Of a stretch of 64,000 bases of DNA, positions 39,621-48,369 are shown in pieces. This DNA is from Henriciella sp. (GTDB lineage Bacteria; Pseudomonadota; Alphaproteobacteria; Caulobacterales; Hyphomonadaceae), in NCBI GenBank assembly GCA_017642885.1, contig JAEPOM010000002.1, positions 273,735 through 337,734 of the forward strand, in the 5' to 3' direction. Both the position numbers and the translations under genes were made by a program. The first letter of the stretch is position 1. Each line of letters starts with the position of its first letter. The notes beneath the pieces are model-generated. The model was given only the letters and a program-made list of their open reading frames with translations, was not told the origin of the DNA and did not search any database.

Positions 39621-40472
39621 TCAGGTGCCGCGAATGCCTTCCCGCGCTGGGTGGGCCGGATAAACGCCGAGGATTTTCAGCGACGAAGAAAAGAACCCAA
39701 GCTCTTCCAGTGCCAGCTGCACAGATCGCTCATTCGGATGACCTTCAATCTCAGCGTAGAATTGCGAGGCGTTGAACGAGCCTTCAATCTGATAGCTCTC
39801 CAGTTTGGTCATGTTGACACCATTCGTCGCAAACCCGCCAAGCGCCTTGTAGAGCGCCGATGGAATATTGCGAACCTGGAACAGGAAAGCTGTGACTGCG
39901 CGGCCATCTTCGGGCGTGATGTCCATGGGCTCCGGCGCCATGATGACGAAACGCGTCGTATTGTGGCTCGCGTCCTCAATATCCCATGCAAGGATTTCGA
40001 GCCCATATTCCTGAGCTGCAAGCGCAGGGGCAATCGCCGCTGTCTTTGGATCCTTGTTTTCAGCGACCCGCCTCGCTGCACCTGCCGTGTCTGCGGCTGT
40101 CACTGCGGCGATACCGTGCTTGCGTAGATAGTTTCTACACTGCCCCAAAGCCATGACATGGCTATAGGCGCGCTCAATGTCGTCAACCTTTGAACCCGAC
40201 ATTCCCATCAGCTGGAACTTGATGCGCATGAAATGCTCGCCAATCATGTGCAGCGTGGTGGCAGGTAAGAGGTGATGGATATCCCCGACCCGCCCGGCAA
40301 TCGTGTTTTCAACCGGGATCATGGCAAGTTGTGCGTCGCCGCTCTCGACCATGGCGATGACGTCTTCAAACGTCCGACACGCCACCGCATCATATTGAGG
40401 GTACACTTCACGGCAGGCGATATGGGAATTCGACCCGCGCTCACCCTGGTATGCGATCTTACCTTGCGCCAT
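39621..40472 (-). CDS. pheA: Prephenate dehydratase with C-terminal ACT domain
   Basis: IAYQGERGSNSHIACREVYP; MIPVENTIAGRVGDIHHLL; ACT domain IPSALYKALGGFATNGVNMTKLESY. Confidence 0.95.
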   Translation of the reverse strand: MAQGKIAYQGERGSNSHIACREVYPQYDAVACRTFEDVIAMVESGDAQLAMIPVENTIAGRVGDIHHLLPATTLHMIGEHFMRIKFQLMGMSGSKVDDIERAYSHVMALGQCRNYLRKHGIAAVTAADTAGAARRVAENKDPKTAAIAPALAAQEYGLEILAWDIEDASHNTTRFVIMAPEPMDITPEDGRAVTAFLFQVRNIPSALYKALGGFATNGVNMTKLESYQIEGSFNASQFYAEIEGHPNERSVQLALEELGFFSSSLKILGVYPAHPAREGIRGT

Positions 40473-40666
40473 GTTTCTTGCGCCCTTTTTGCTTTGGTTC
40501 TCGCCTTACCGACAACCAATTCGATGTGAACATTCAGTTACCCAGACTGCGCTCATTCGCCGCTGAAAAACCGGTACGCGCGATCTGCCACATCTGTGTA
40601 TATTGATCGCAAGGGAATAGCGTGCCAGAAGGCGCGCGCAAGACTTGAAATTTGAGGGATCACCTG

Positions 40667-41530
40667 ATGGGCGAGCTCGGACTGAACAAGATTTTTGGAG
40701 CGCTATTGGCGGTAGGCCTTGTAGTGCTGGGCCTGAAGGAAGTGTCGACTATTGTGTTCGGCGGCGGACATCATGGCCACCATGAGTACGAATCACTGAA
40801 CCAGTGGGCTGAAGAAAACTTCCACGGCTACCGTATCGATATCGCTGAAACCGGCGGCAGCGGTGTCGTTCCTGAGGAAATCTACGACCTTGGCCTGTTG
40901 CTTCTCGGCGCCGACCTGGCCGTTGGTGAGCGAAGCTTTAAAGCCAAATGCGCCTCCTGCCACACGATCGAGGATGGCGGCTCAGACGGAACCGGACCAA
41001 ACCTTTACGCAACTCTGGGCGCTGCCAAGCAGAGCCACGCCGGATTCAATTATTCCGGCGCTCTGAGCAACACTGAAGGCGACTGGGACTGGGAGCGTAT
41101 GGATGCCTGGCTCGAAAACCCTGGCAGTTACGCGCGTGGAACGAGCATGGCTTTCGCTGGCTTAAAGCGGGACAATGAACGCGCCAGCGTCCTCGCGTAT
41201 CTCGCCTCTTACAGCCCTGATGCACCGCCACAACCTGAACCGCTTCCTGAAGTCACCGCTGAAGGCGACGCTGAGGAAGCTGCTGGCGATCTCGCCGAAA
41301 CCGATGAAACGGTTATCGATGGCGCCGTTCAGGATGCGACTGAACTGGCGGAAGACGCGGCGATTGAAGCAGAAGCAGCCGCTGACCAAGCCATTGAAGA
41401 AGCCGCGGATGCCGGTACCGACGCAATTGCTGATGCAACCGCGGCAGCTGAGGACGCGGTCGATACCGTAGCGGACGCAGTGGAAGATGCGGCCGAAGAC
41501 GTGACTGACGAACTTACCCCTGTGGAGTAA
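40667..41530 (+). CDS. Membrane-anchored c-type cytochrome with acidic Ala-rich C-terminal tail
   Basis: N-terminal TM; FKAKCASCHTIEDGGSDGTGPNLYATLG (CxxCH); distal Met AFAGL; about 75-aa A/E/D-rich tail. Confidence 0.88.
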   Translation: MGELGLNKIFGALLAVGLVVLGLKEVSTIVFGGGHHGHHEYESLNQWAEENFHGYRIDIAETGGSGVVPEEIYDLGLLLLGADLAVGERSFKAKCASCHTIEDGGSDGTGPNLYATLGAAKQSHAGFNYSGALSNTEGDWDWERMDAWLENPGSYARGTSMAFAGLKRDNERASVLAYLASYSPDAPPQPEPLPEVTAEGDAEEAAGDLAETDETVIDGAVQDATELAEDAAIEAEAAADQAIEEAADAGTDAIADATAAAEDAVDTVADAVEDAAEDVTDELTPVE

Positions 41531-42371
41531 GCCAGTCTGGCCTGACGCCAACACTTTCAGATAGATCGATACGGCGGGCTCGTGTGGGCGCGCCGTATTC
41601 ATTTGCGATCCGCTCAATGGCCGGCTCTAACGGCTCCGCCATCGTGGTCATGAAGGTACCGTTCGAGTGCAAAAGCGTTTCTGCATCGAGCATGATTCCG
41701 ACATGCCCTTTCCAGAAGATAAGATCGCCGCGGCGCAACGCACCTGGCCCCCGCCAATCTGAGATCTCATTCCCAAACCACTCGCTCTGCATGTCGCTAT
41801 CTCGAGGCGCCTGAACACCGCACGCGGCAAACGCGATCTGCACGAGCCCCGAACAATCCACGCCGAGACAATCGCGACCACCCCAGAGGTAGGGCGTCCC
41901 AATTAACTGCTCGGCGACGTCCGTTGGATCGGTTTCCAGGTCATCAATCGGAGCTACCAGATGCTGTGCGATCCAACCCGCGCGTTCAAACTCTAGGTAA
42001 CGCCCGTCCTGCTTGCCCGTCGCAGTAAGTTGCGCCCCGCGACCCAAAACGAAATTTGCTGCCGCGGTAACGCCGGGTCCGGCATAGGTGTGGAGGCGCG
42101 GTGCTATGATCCGGTGTGTGGGGTTTAGAACCGGTAGGGACAAAGCCTCGACCAGAACCCAACCCACATAGTGATCCAACTCGCTCTGAACGAGCGCGAA
42201 CTCACCATCCTCATGATGCAGAAGGACAACTTCCCCGAATAAGACCTGACTAATTTGGGTCGCATCCGGTTCGGGGTGCTTGCGCATCGCGGTCACGCCC
42301 GCGCTAACCTGGAACCGCGTACGCGATCCGCCAGACGGGAGGGTCAGTCGAGCATCATTGTAAGGCAGCAT
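41514..42371 (-). CDS. NlpC/P60 family cysteine peptidase with SH3-like N-terminus
   Basis: PYLWGGRDCLGVDCSGLVQIAFAACGVQAPRDSDMQ; LRRGDLIFWKGHVGIMLD. Confidence 0.93.
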   Translation of the reverse strand: MLPYNDARLTLPSGGSRTRFQVSAGVTAMRKHPEPDATQISQVLFGEVVLLHHEDGEFALVQSELDHYVGWVLVEALSLPVLNPTHRIIAPRLHTYAGPGVTAAANFVLGRGAQLTATGKQDGRYLEFERAGWIAQHLVAPIDDLETDPTDVAEQLIGTPYLWGGRDCLGVDCSGLVQIAFAACGVQAPRDSDMQSEWFGNEISDWRGPGALRRGDLIFWKGHVGIMLDAETLLHSNGTFMTTMAEPLEPAIERIANEYGAPTRARRIDLSESVGVRPDWLTPQG

Positions 42372-42426
42372 CTAGCACTCCGATTACGCTGTAATCAGGA
42401 CTATAGACCGAAAACCAAGGAAAAGT

Positions 42427-42816
42427 TTAGGCGACCGCGCGGCCGAGATCGACTGCTGGTGCAGCGCTCTGCTCGCCAGCTTCAGCCGCTTGGATTCGCC
42501 CACCAAAGTCGCGGAGCCAGTTCATTCCTTCAGTCGTCCGCTCAATATGGACGCTACGAAGATCATTCTCATCCGGAATACGGCGAATAAAGTGGCTCTT
42601 CTCCAACACGTCCAGAGCACGGGTCACAGCCGGTTTCGCGATGTTTAAGTGACCAGAAAGTCCGCGGACTGTGTGTGGCCCGGGGGTCAGCGCCACCGTC
42701 ATGAGAACGGCCTGCTGGCGCGCGGTCATGTCGGACTCGTCGGAACGGACATAGTCCGTGAGCGCACAACGCCAAAGATCCAAGGCTTGTCTCTGTGTCA
42801 TCGCCATTTCGCTCAC
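42427..42816 (-). CDS. MarR-type winged-helix regulator
   Basis: MTARQQAVLMTVALTPGPHTVRGLSGHLNIAKPAVTRALDVLEKSHFIRRIPDENDLRSVHIERT. Confidence 0.87.
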   Translation of the reverse strand: MSEMAMTQRQALDLWRCALTDYVRSDESDMTARQQAVLMTVALTPGPHTVRGLSGHLNIAKPAVTRALDVLEKSHFIRRIPDENDLRSVHIERTTEGMNWLRDFGGRIQAAEAGEQSAAPAVDLGRAVA

Positions 42817-42882
42817 CTCATTTCATTTGGTAAACGAATCAGAATCCGATTTGCGACTCGCGTAAAGAGTCCAGAATTAATT

Positions 42883-43329
42883 TTACGTCTCGCGCGATTT
42901 TTTCAAACCCGGCAGGGTGAACATGGCGAGCTTCAAGCTCTCTGCGATCCGCTCGGCCCGCTCCATAAAGTACGGCACCACGTCAGGTGTCGGCGCGAGA
43001 TCGCGCACAGTCGTCTCGAATACGCCGAGCCAGAGCGAAAAATCTTCCTTTGCAACGCCTGTCAGCTTCTGATGTGCCGGGACAGGTTTGCCGGAGTATC
43101 GCCCGGTGGTCAGCGCGACCGAAGACCAGAAGTCCTTCATCTTAGGCAGGTGCTCATTCCAATCATCAATGGTCTTGGCAAAGATCGGCCCGAGGCGCTC
43201 ATGCGCACGGATCCTGCCATAAAACGTCTCAACAAGATCAGAGATGAAGGCGTCATCAATCCCCATCGCGGTCGCCCGAGCCTGAATCTCAGCGCGACGC
43301 TGCTGAGCGCTACGAACGCGATAGGTCAT
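42883..43329 (-). CDS. Group III truncated haemoglobin
   Basis: FYGRIRAHERLGPIFAKTIDDWNEHLPKMKDFWSSVALTTGRYSGKPVPAHQKL. Confidence 0.9.
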   Translation of the reverse strand: MTYRVRSAQQRRAEIQARATAMGIDDAFISDLVETFYGRIRAHERLGPIFAKTIDDWNEHLPKMKDFWSSVALTTGRYSGKPVPAHQKLTGVAKEDFSLWLGVFETTVRDLAPTPDVVPYFMERAERIAESLKLAMFTLPGLKKSRET

Positions 43330-43398
43330 TTGTCTTCAGCCTCCATGCGAGGGGCAGAGCGCGCACGAAACGCGCCCTGCATCCATACGTATAAACCC

Positions 43399-44997
43399 CT
43401 AGAAGCTGAGCACTTTCGCGTACCGCACATGCGGCAACGCTTTGAGTTGTTTTATCAGGTCCACTGTCGGTTCGGTATCTATCCCGATCAAGGCGATGGC
43501 CTCACCTCCGGCATCGGTTCGGCCGAGATGGAAGGTTGCGATATTGATATCTTCCTTTCCGAGAAGCACTCCGAGCGACCCGATAAAGCCAGGTTGATCG
43601 AGATTGTTGACGTACAGAACCGTTGGGCTGAAATCGCCCTCTAGTGCCATACCCTTGACCTCGACAATGCGGGGCTGGCCAGCAATCAGCGTGCCCGCCA
43701 GCGAGCGCCAGCCAGGATTTGGGTCGTTCTCGGTCCGCTTGGTAAGAACCTTGATCCGGATCAGACTGTCATAAACCGGACTATCATCAGTTTTCGACTC
43801 GGCCAGTTTGACGCCCGTATCCTGCAAAATTGCCGGGGCTGAGACCATATTCACATCTCCGCGGGATGCGCGCAGAAGACCCGCCAACGCCGCGGCGGTG
43901 AGTGGCTTGCGGTTGAGCTCACTTACTTCGCCTTCATACTCGATCACGACTTCTTCGAAGCCGTAATCGCTGATCTGTCCGGCAAACATTCCGAGTTTCT
44001 CCGCCAACATCGCAAACGGCTTCAGACGCGGGGCTTCGTCCGCAGTAATAGAGGGCATGTTGAGCGCATTGGTTACCGCGCCTGTGAGGAGGTAGTCGCT
44101 CATCTGCTCAGCCACCTGCAAGGCCACGTTTTCCTGTGCTTCCGTGGTCGCAGCGCCGAGGTGCGGCGTGGCAATGAAATTAGGGGCGCCGAACAGAACG
44201 TTATCCTTGGCCGGCTCTTCTGCGAACACATCGAAGGCCGCTGCCGCGATGTGCCCAGACGTCAGGAGCTCAGCCACCGCGGCTTCATCAACCAGACCAC
44301 CGCGTGCACAATTAACAATGATCACGCCCTTCTTGGTCTTGGCGAGGGCGTCTGCAGACAAAATGTTGCGAGTCTGCTCTGTCAATGGCGTGTGCAGCGT
44401 GATCGCATCTGCGCGGGCGAGCATAGCATCGAGGTCTTCAGCTTTTTCGACCCCCAACTCGATGGCGCGTTCCTCTGTCAGGAACGGGTCATAAGCGAGC
44501 ACCTTCATTTGCAGACCCTTGGCGCGTTCGGCGACGCGCGCGCCGATATTGCCGCACCCGATCATCCCGAGCGTTTTGTAAGACAGCTCGGTTCCCATGA
44601 AGGCTTTCTTTGGCCAATCGCCAGCCTGGGTCCCAGCATTCGCAGCAGGGATCTGCCGGGCGGCTGCGAACATCATAGCGATCGCGTGTTCGGCAGTCGT
44701 AACGGCGTTTCCGAACGGTGTGTTCATCACCACCACGCCCTTGCTGGTGGCGGCTTTGATATCGATATTGTCGACACCAATTCCGGCCCGACCGATCACT
44801 TTGAGATTGTCCGCCGCTGCGATGACGTCCGCATCTGGCTTACAAGCTGATCGAACAACAAGGCCGTCAAATTCGGGAATCTTGGCAATCAGCTCATCCT
44901 TGCTGAGGCCAACGGCGGTTTCTGTTTCAAGGCCGCGATTGTGGAAGATCTCCACAGCCGCCGGGGCGAGTTTGTCTGCAATCAGAACTTTAGGCAT
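43399..44997 (-). CDS. serA: D-3-phosphoglycerate dehydrogenase
   Basis: VLIADKLAPAAVEIFHNRG; GMIGCGNIGARVAERAKG; C-terminal ACT domain; start MPKVLIADKL (44997). Confidence 0.97.
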   Translation of the reverse strand: MPKVLIADKLAPAAVEIFHNRGLETETAVGLSKDELIAKIPEFDGLVVRSACKPDADVIAAADNLKVIGRAGIGVDNIDIKAATSKGVVVMNTPFGNAVTTAEHAIAMMFAAARQIPAANAGTQAGDWPKKAFMGTELSYKTLGMIGCGNIGARVAERAKGLQMKVLAYDPFLTEERAIELGVEKAEDLDAMLARADAITLHTPLTEQTRNILSADALAKTKKGVIIVNCARGGLVDEAAVAELLTSGHIAAAAFDVFAEEPAKDNVLFGAPNFIATPHLGAATTEAQENVALQVAEQMSDYLLTGAVTNALNMPSITADEAPRLKPFAMLAEKLGMFAGQISDYGFEEVVIEYEGEVSELNRKPLTAAALAGLLRASRGDVNMVSAPAILQDTGVKLAESKTDDSPVYDSLIRIKVLTKRTENDPNPGWRSLAGTLIAGQPRIVEVKGMALEGDFSPTVLYVNNLDQPGFIGSLGVLLGKEDINIATFHLGRTDAGGEAIALIGIDTEPTVDLIKQLKALPHVRYAKVLSF

Positions 44998-45532
44998 CTG
45001 TTTCTCCAAAGCGCCAATCGGCGCGATCTAGTCTGTGAACAAGGCAGTCATCGTCTTCATCAAACAGACGACGACCAATCGGTCGGAAGCCCAGGCGCTG
45101 ATAGAAGCGGTGGGCATCCGTGTTGGAATTCAAGGGGTCAATCAGGATGGCTTCGACCAGCCGATCAGCGAAGGCCATATTGATGGCGGTCGTCATCATC
45201 TCCGTACCATAACCTTTGCCGAGGCAATCGGATTCACCAATCCAGATATCCATTGCGCGCAAATTTGGTGGGCAATCTTCACCCCAATAATGCGTGCGCT
45301 CCAGCGCCGGGTCGATGATCTGCATGGCTCCAATCGGGCGGCCACTCAGCTCAGCTATGAAATAGGCACTGGCAGGATCGTCACCCACAATCTCGTCGGC
45401 CCAGACCGCGTCTTCAAACGCGATATCAGCCTCCGGATCATCGGTGGTTGCGGCGATCACATGCGGCTCGCGGTCCCATCTCTGCAGATGAGGCACGTCC
45501 GCTGTCGTGGCAGGTCGAAGAATAAAGGTCAT
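44990..45532 (-). CDS. GNAT acetyltransferase, AAC(6')-like
   Basis: LRPATTADVPHLQRWDREPHV...MDIWIGESDCLGKGYGTEMMTTAINMAFADRLVEAILIDPLNSNTDAHRFYQRLGFRPI; 8-bp overlap with serA start. Confidence 0.82.
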   Translation of the reverse strand: MTFILRPATTADVPHLQRWDREPHVIAATTDDPEADIAFEDAVWADEIVGDDPASAYFIAELSGRPIGAMQIIDPALERTHYWGEDCPPNLRAMDIWIGESDCLGKGYGTEMMTTAINMAFADRLVEAILIDPLNSNTDAHRFYQRLGFRPIGRRLFDEDDDCLVHRLDRADWRFGETDA

Positions 45533-45550
45533 GGCCGGAGCCTGGCTTAT

Positions 45551-46714
45551 CTAAAGCGCTGCGAGCTCTTCCGCGAACGTCCAGTCGAGCCACGCCGTCA
45601 GCTTGGCGACATCGTCTGGCTCAACGGTAGCTCCGCACCAGATACGCAATCCGGGAGGGGCTTTTGCATAGCCGTTCGCGTCGTAACAGGCCTCTTCATC
45701 CTCCAGCCGTTTCATCATTCTTTTGATGAAGTCGCGCTGAGTTGGTTCGTCCATTTTGGCGAACGTCGGATGCACGATGGACAGTGTCACGCCGGAATTT
45801 GACCGCACCGCATCATCGGCGCACAGGAACTCAATCCAGTCGGTCTTGGCGACCCAGTCTTCGAGAATTTGAAGCGAGCGATCAGAGCGGGCCTTCAGCC
45901 CCTGATAGCCGCCACACTCTTCCGCCCAATCCAGCGCTTGAAGATAATCTTCCGTGCACAGGAGGGAGGGCGTGTTGATCGTATTCCCTTCGAACAGGGC
46001 TTCGTTCAGCTTACCGCCTTTGGTCATGCGGAACAGCTTTGGCAGCGGACGGTCTGGCTTGTAGCTCTCAAGGCGGCGCACCGCATTCGGCGACAGGATC
46101 AGCATGCCATGAGCCGCTTCCCCGCCGAGCACTTTTTGCCAGCTATATGTCACGACATCGAGCTTTTCCCACTCCATGTCCTGCGCAAACACAGCCGAGG
46201 TCGCATCGCAGATGACGACGCGATCAGGGTTTGGTTTGATCCAGTCTGCGTTGAGAACGCGGACGCCAGATGTGGTCCCGTTCCAGGTAAAGACGATGTC
46301 AGCATCGTCGCGCGCCTGCTCAAATGGTGGCAGCACGCCGTAATCGCCGACATGAATATTGCAATCTTCGAGTTTCAGTTCATTGACGGCGTCAGTGACC
46401 CAGTCCTTGCCGAAGCTTTCCCAGGCAAACACGTCCACCGCGCGCTGGCCGAGCATAGACCACATGCACATCTCAACCGCGCCCGTATCGGAAGCGGGAA
46501 CGATAGCGACACGGTAGTCTTCGGGCAGGCCGAGAATATCCTTGGTTCGTTCAATTGCCTGCTTCAGCTTGGCTTTCGCAGTCGCAGAGCGATGCGAGCG
46601 ACCAAGGGCGGCAGATTGTAGTTTTTCGAGAGAAAATCCGGGGCGCTTGGCCGTGGGTCCGGAAGAAAAATGCGGGCATGCAGGGCGCACGTCCGGCTTT
46701 GCGACGTCAGTCAT
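45551..46714 (-). CDS. serC: Phosphoserine aminotransferase
   Basis: RPACPHFSSGPTAKRPGFSLEKL; TYSWQKVLGGEAAHGMLILS; start MTDVAKPDVRP (46714). Confidence 0.95.
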   Translation of the reverse strand: MTDVAKPDVRPACPHFSSGPTAKRPGFSLEKLQSAALGRSHRSATAKAKLKQAIERTKDILGLPEDYRVAIVPASDTGAVEMCMWSMLGQRAVDVFAWESFGKDWVTDAVNELKLEDCNIHVGDYGVLPPFEQARDDADIVFTWNGTTSGVRVLNADWIKPNPDRVVICDATSAVFAQDMEWEKLDVVTYSWQKVLGGEAAHGMLILSPNAVRRLESYKPDRPLPKLFRMTKGGKLNEALFEGNTINTPSLLCTEDYLQALDWAEECGGYQGLKARSDRSLQILEDWVAKTDWIEFLCADDAVRSNSGVTLSIVHPTFAKMDEPTQRDFIKRMMKRLEDEEACYDANGYAKAPPGLRIWCGATVEPDDVAKLTAWLDWTFAEELAAL

Positions 46715-46775
46715 CTGTTTTACTCCTATCCTTACAGATAGGCTGGCCCTCGTTGGGGAAGGCTGGCCCACGGCG
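46715..46775 (-). promoter_or_regulatory. serC leader RNA, candidate serC-type cis-regulatory motif
   Basis: Minus strand CCTATC-TGTAAG-GATAGG hairpin (46725-46742) overlapping the SD (GATAGGAG), preceded by two GGGCCAGCC repeats (46741-46749, 46761-46769). Confidence 0.5.
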
Positions 46776-46818
46776 CATATGGAGCAGCTATGGGCAGATA
46801 GCAAGGGGGTTTAGGAGT

Positions 46819-46854
46819 GATCAGTTCGCTTTTGTCGGCGAACTGATCTTTTTT
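46819..46854 (+). terminator. Strong Rho-independent terminator-like hairpin on + strand
   Basis: GATCAGTTCGC (46819-46829) - TTTTGTCG - GCGAACTGATC (46838-46848) then TTTTTT. Confidence 0.6.
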
Positions 46855-46888
46855 GAGTGACCCCTTGCGCCTATGGTTTGGTCAGAAC

Positions 46889-47506
46889 CTACTGATCCTT
46901 GGGGGGCATCCCATAAAGCGGGCGGACATCATCAGGCACAAGACTCATGTCGATGATGATTCCGCGTTCAGCCCCTACGCGACCGACAATTGCGCCTATC
47001 TCTGGCGGGGTTAAGTCACCAGCTGATGCCACCTCCATCGCAACGGCATCGAAAAAGTCGTCAAACTCTCCTTCTGAGGTTCCGACAAGCAAAGTCGCAT
47101 CGGTGTCGCCCGCGTTCCACAGTGCATGTGAGCCGCCGCGGGGCAGCATGACCAAACCACCGGGCGAGATCATCTTCCGTTCACCGTCGGCCATGAACGT
47201 GACAGTGCCTTCCCTGACATAAAAGAACTCATCTTCATGCGCATGAGTGTGGGGCGGCGCACCAGCACTGTTTGCGGGAACTTCGATCTCGAAAAGACTA
47301 AGGCCCGCCTGATTGGATGATGCATCTGCCAACCGCGTGGTCGGATGTAGCGGAAACTGGATCGCTTCTCCTTCGCCCGAATCGATCATTAGCGCAGGCT
47401 TCGGATCAGCCACACTCGATGTGTCGTCTGCGAAGCTGGATGATGTGCACGCCATGAGTGCGACCGCCGAAACCCCGATCAGCGCGCTGCTAGAAATAAA
47501 TGTCAT
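46889..47506 (-). CDS. Cupin-domain putative lipoprotein
   Basis: Lipobox-like VALMACTSS; FEIEVPANSAGAPPHTHAHEDEFFYVREGTVTFMADGERKMISPGGLVMLPRGGSHALWN. Confidence 0.88.
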   Translation of the reverse strand: MTFISSSALIGVSAVALMACTSSSFADDTSSVADPKPALMIDSGEGEAIQFPLHPTTRLADASSNQAGLSLFEIEVPANSAGAPPHTHAHEDEFFYVREGTVTFMADGERKMISPGGLVMLPRGGSHALWNAGDTDATLLVGTSEGEFDDFFDAVAMEVASAGDLTPPEIGAIVGRVGAERGIIIDMSLVPDDVRPLYGMPPKDQ

Positions 47507-47513
47507 TGTGAAT

Positions 47514-47544
47514 CCTCCCTCAGTTTTGAGCAGGATGAGGGAGG
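47514..47544 (-). promoter_or_regulatory. SD-sequestering leader hairpin of cupin gene
   Basis: Minus strand CCTCCCTCA-TCCTGCTCAAAAC-TGAGGGAGG then ATTCACAATG; the 9-bp stem contains the SD GGGAGG. Confidence 0.6.
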
Positions 47545-47650
47545 TTTGTTAGTCCTGCAAGCTTCACGCTGGGGCTCTAACCGTTTTTTCGCTCCGAACT
47601 GGCCGGTTAGAAGCGAAAGCTTCAATCCAACCTCGGGGGCTGCTTGATGC

Positions 47651-47686
47651 AAAAAAACGCGCCCTCGCATCTTTGCGGGGCGCGTC
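47651..47686 (-). terminator. Rho-independent terminator of response regulator gene
   Basis: Minus strand ACGCGCCCCGCAA-aga-TGCGAGGGCGCGT followed by TTTTTT. Confidence 0.75.
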
Positions 47687-47709
47687 TTGAATTCTCACTC
47701 ATTGGCGGA

Positions 47710-48144
47710 TTAGGCCGCGGCAGCGATGCGTCCTTCTGCTCCTGGCATCTGGTCGAGCAGGAAGTCGTGGAAAGTTTCGGCACGCTGGATAAAGCGATTG
47801 AAGGGTAGTTTTGCTTTAAAGATCGCAGCGGGAGCAACATTCGCCCCGCACTTCAGAGCAGTCTCGACGGCCTGGTCTCGCTCAGGCTGGGCTGAACAGA
47901 CCGCGATGCGGTGTTTACCCATATTGGCGACCCGCGCGATGGTCATGTCACCATCGAAGCTGTCAGGCAGAGTCAGATCCAGGACGACCAGATCGAAGCG
48001 TTCCAGACGCAGGCGGTTTTCCGCCTCCATCAGGGTCGTTGCCATTACCAGATCAACTGGCACACGTGCCCGAGCTGCTTTGTCTGCTGCTACCAGCAGA
48101 AGGTCACGCACCGGTTCGTGATCTTCGACCCAAAGAACTTTCAT
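47710..48144 (-). CDS. Stand-alone response regulator receiver protein
   Basis: KVLWVEDHEPVRDLLLVAADKA...FDLVVLDLTLPDSFDGD...RIAVCSAQPERDQ...GANVAPAAIFKAKLPF. Confidence 0.82.
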   Translation of the reverse strand: MKVLWVEDHEPVRDLLLVAADKAARARVPVDLVMATTLMEAENRLRLERFDLVVLDLTLPDSFDGDMTIARVANMGKHRIAVCSAQPERDQAVETALKCGANVAPAAIFKAKLPFNRFIQRAETFHDFLLDQMPGAEGRIAAAA

Positions 48145-48369
48145 CTAACTACCCTATGTAAGACTCTACTCTGTTTTCCCCGGCGCTTCTCGCCTGCCCT
48201 CTTCTGAACACACTTTGCCACCGACGGATTACGGGATGGTAAAGCGAAAGTGACCAAAGTGTTGACAATGCTACAGATTCAGCCGCGCTGAGACCTGTCG
48301 TCGCCAAGCTGGCACGAACTGTGATAGAACACTCACAATGGCCGTAGATGCCAATGGAGACAGGACTTT

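Noticed and set aside
38541-40127. 528-aa + strand ORF
   Set aside because: Antisense across both the monooxygenase and pheA genes, with no domain-like sequence; typical GC-rich shadow ORF.
42825-42860. MarR autoregulatory palindrome (TTGGTAAACGAA / GAATCAGAATCCGATT)
   Set aside because: Dyad symmetry too weak to support an operator call by eye.
42649-43644. 331-aa + strand ORF
   Set aside because: Antisense to MarR, truncated haemoglobin and serA; no recognisable motifs.
44990-45532. Aminoglycoside resistance gene
   Set aside because: Sequence is AAC(6')-like, but operon coupling with serA/serC argues against calling it a resistance determinant.
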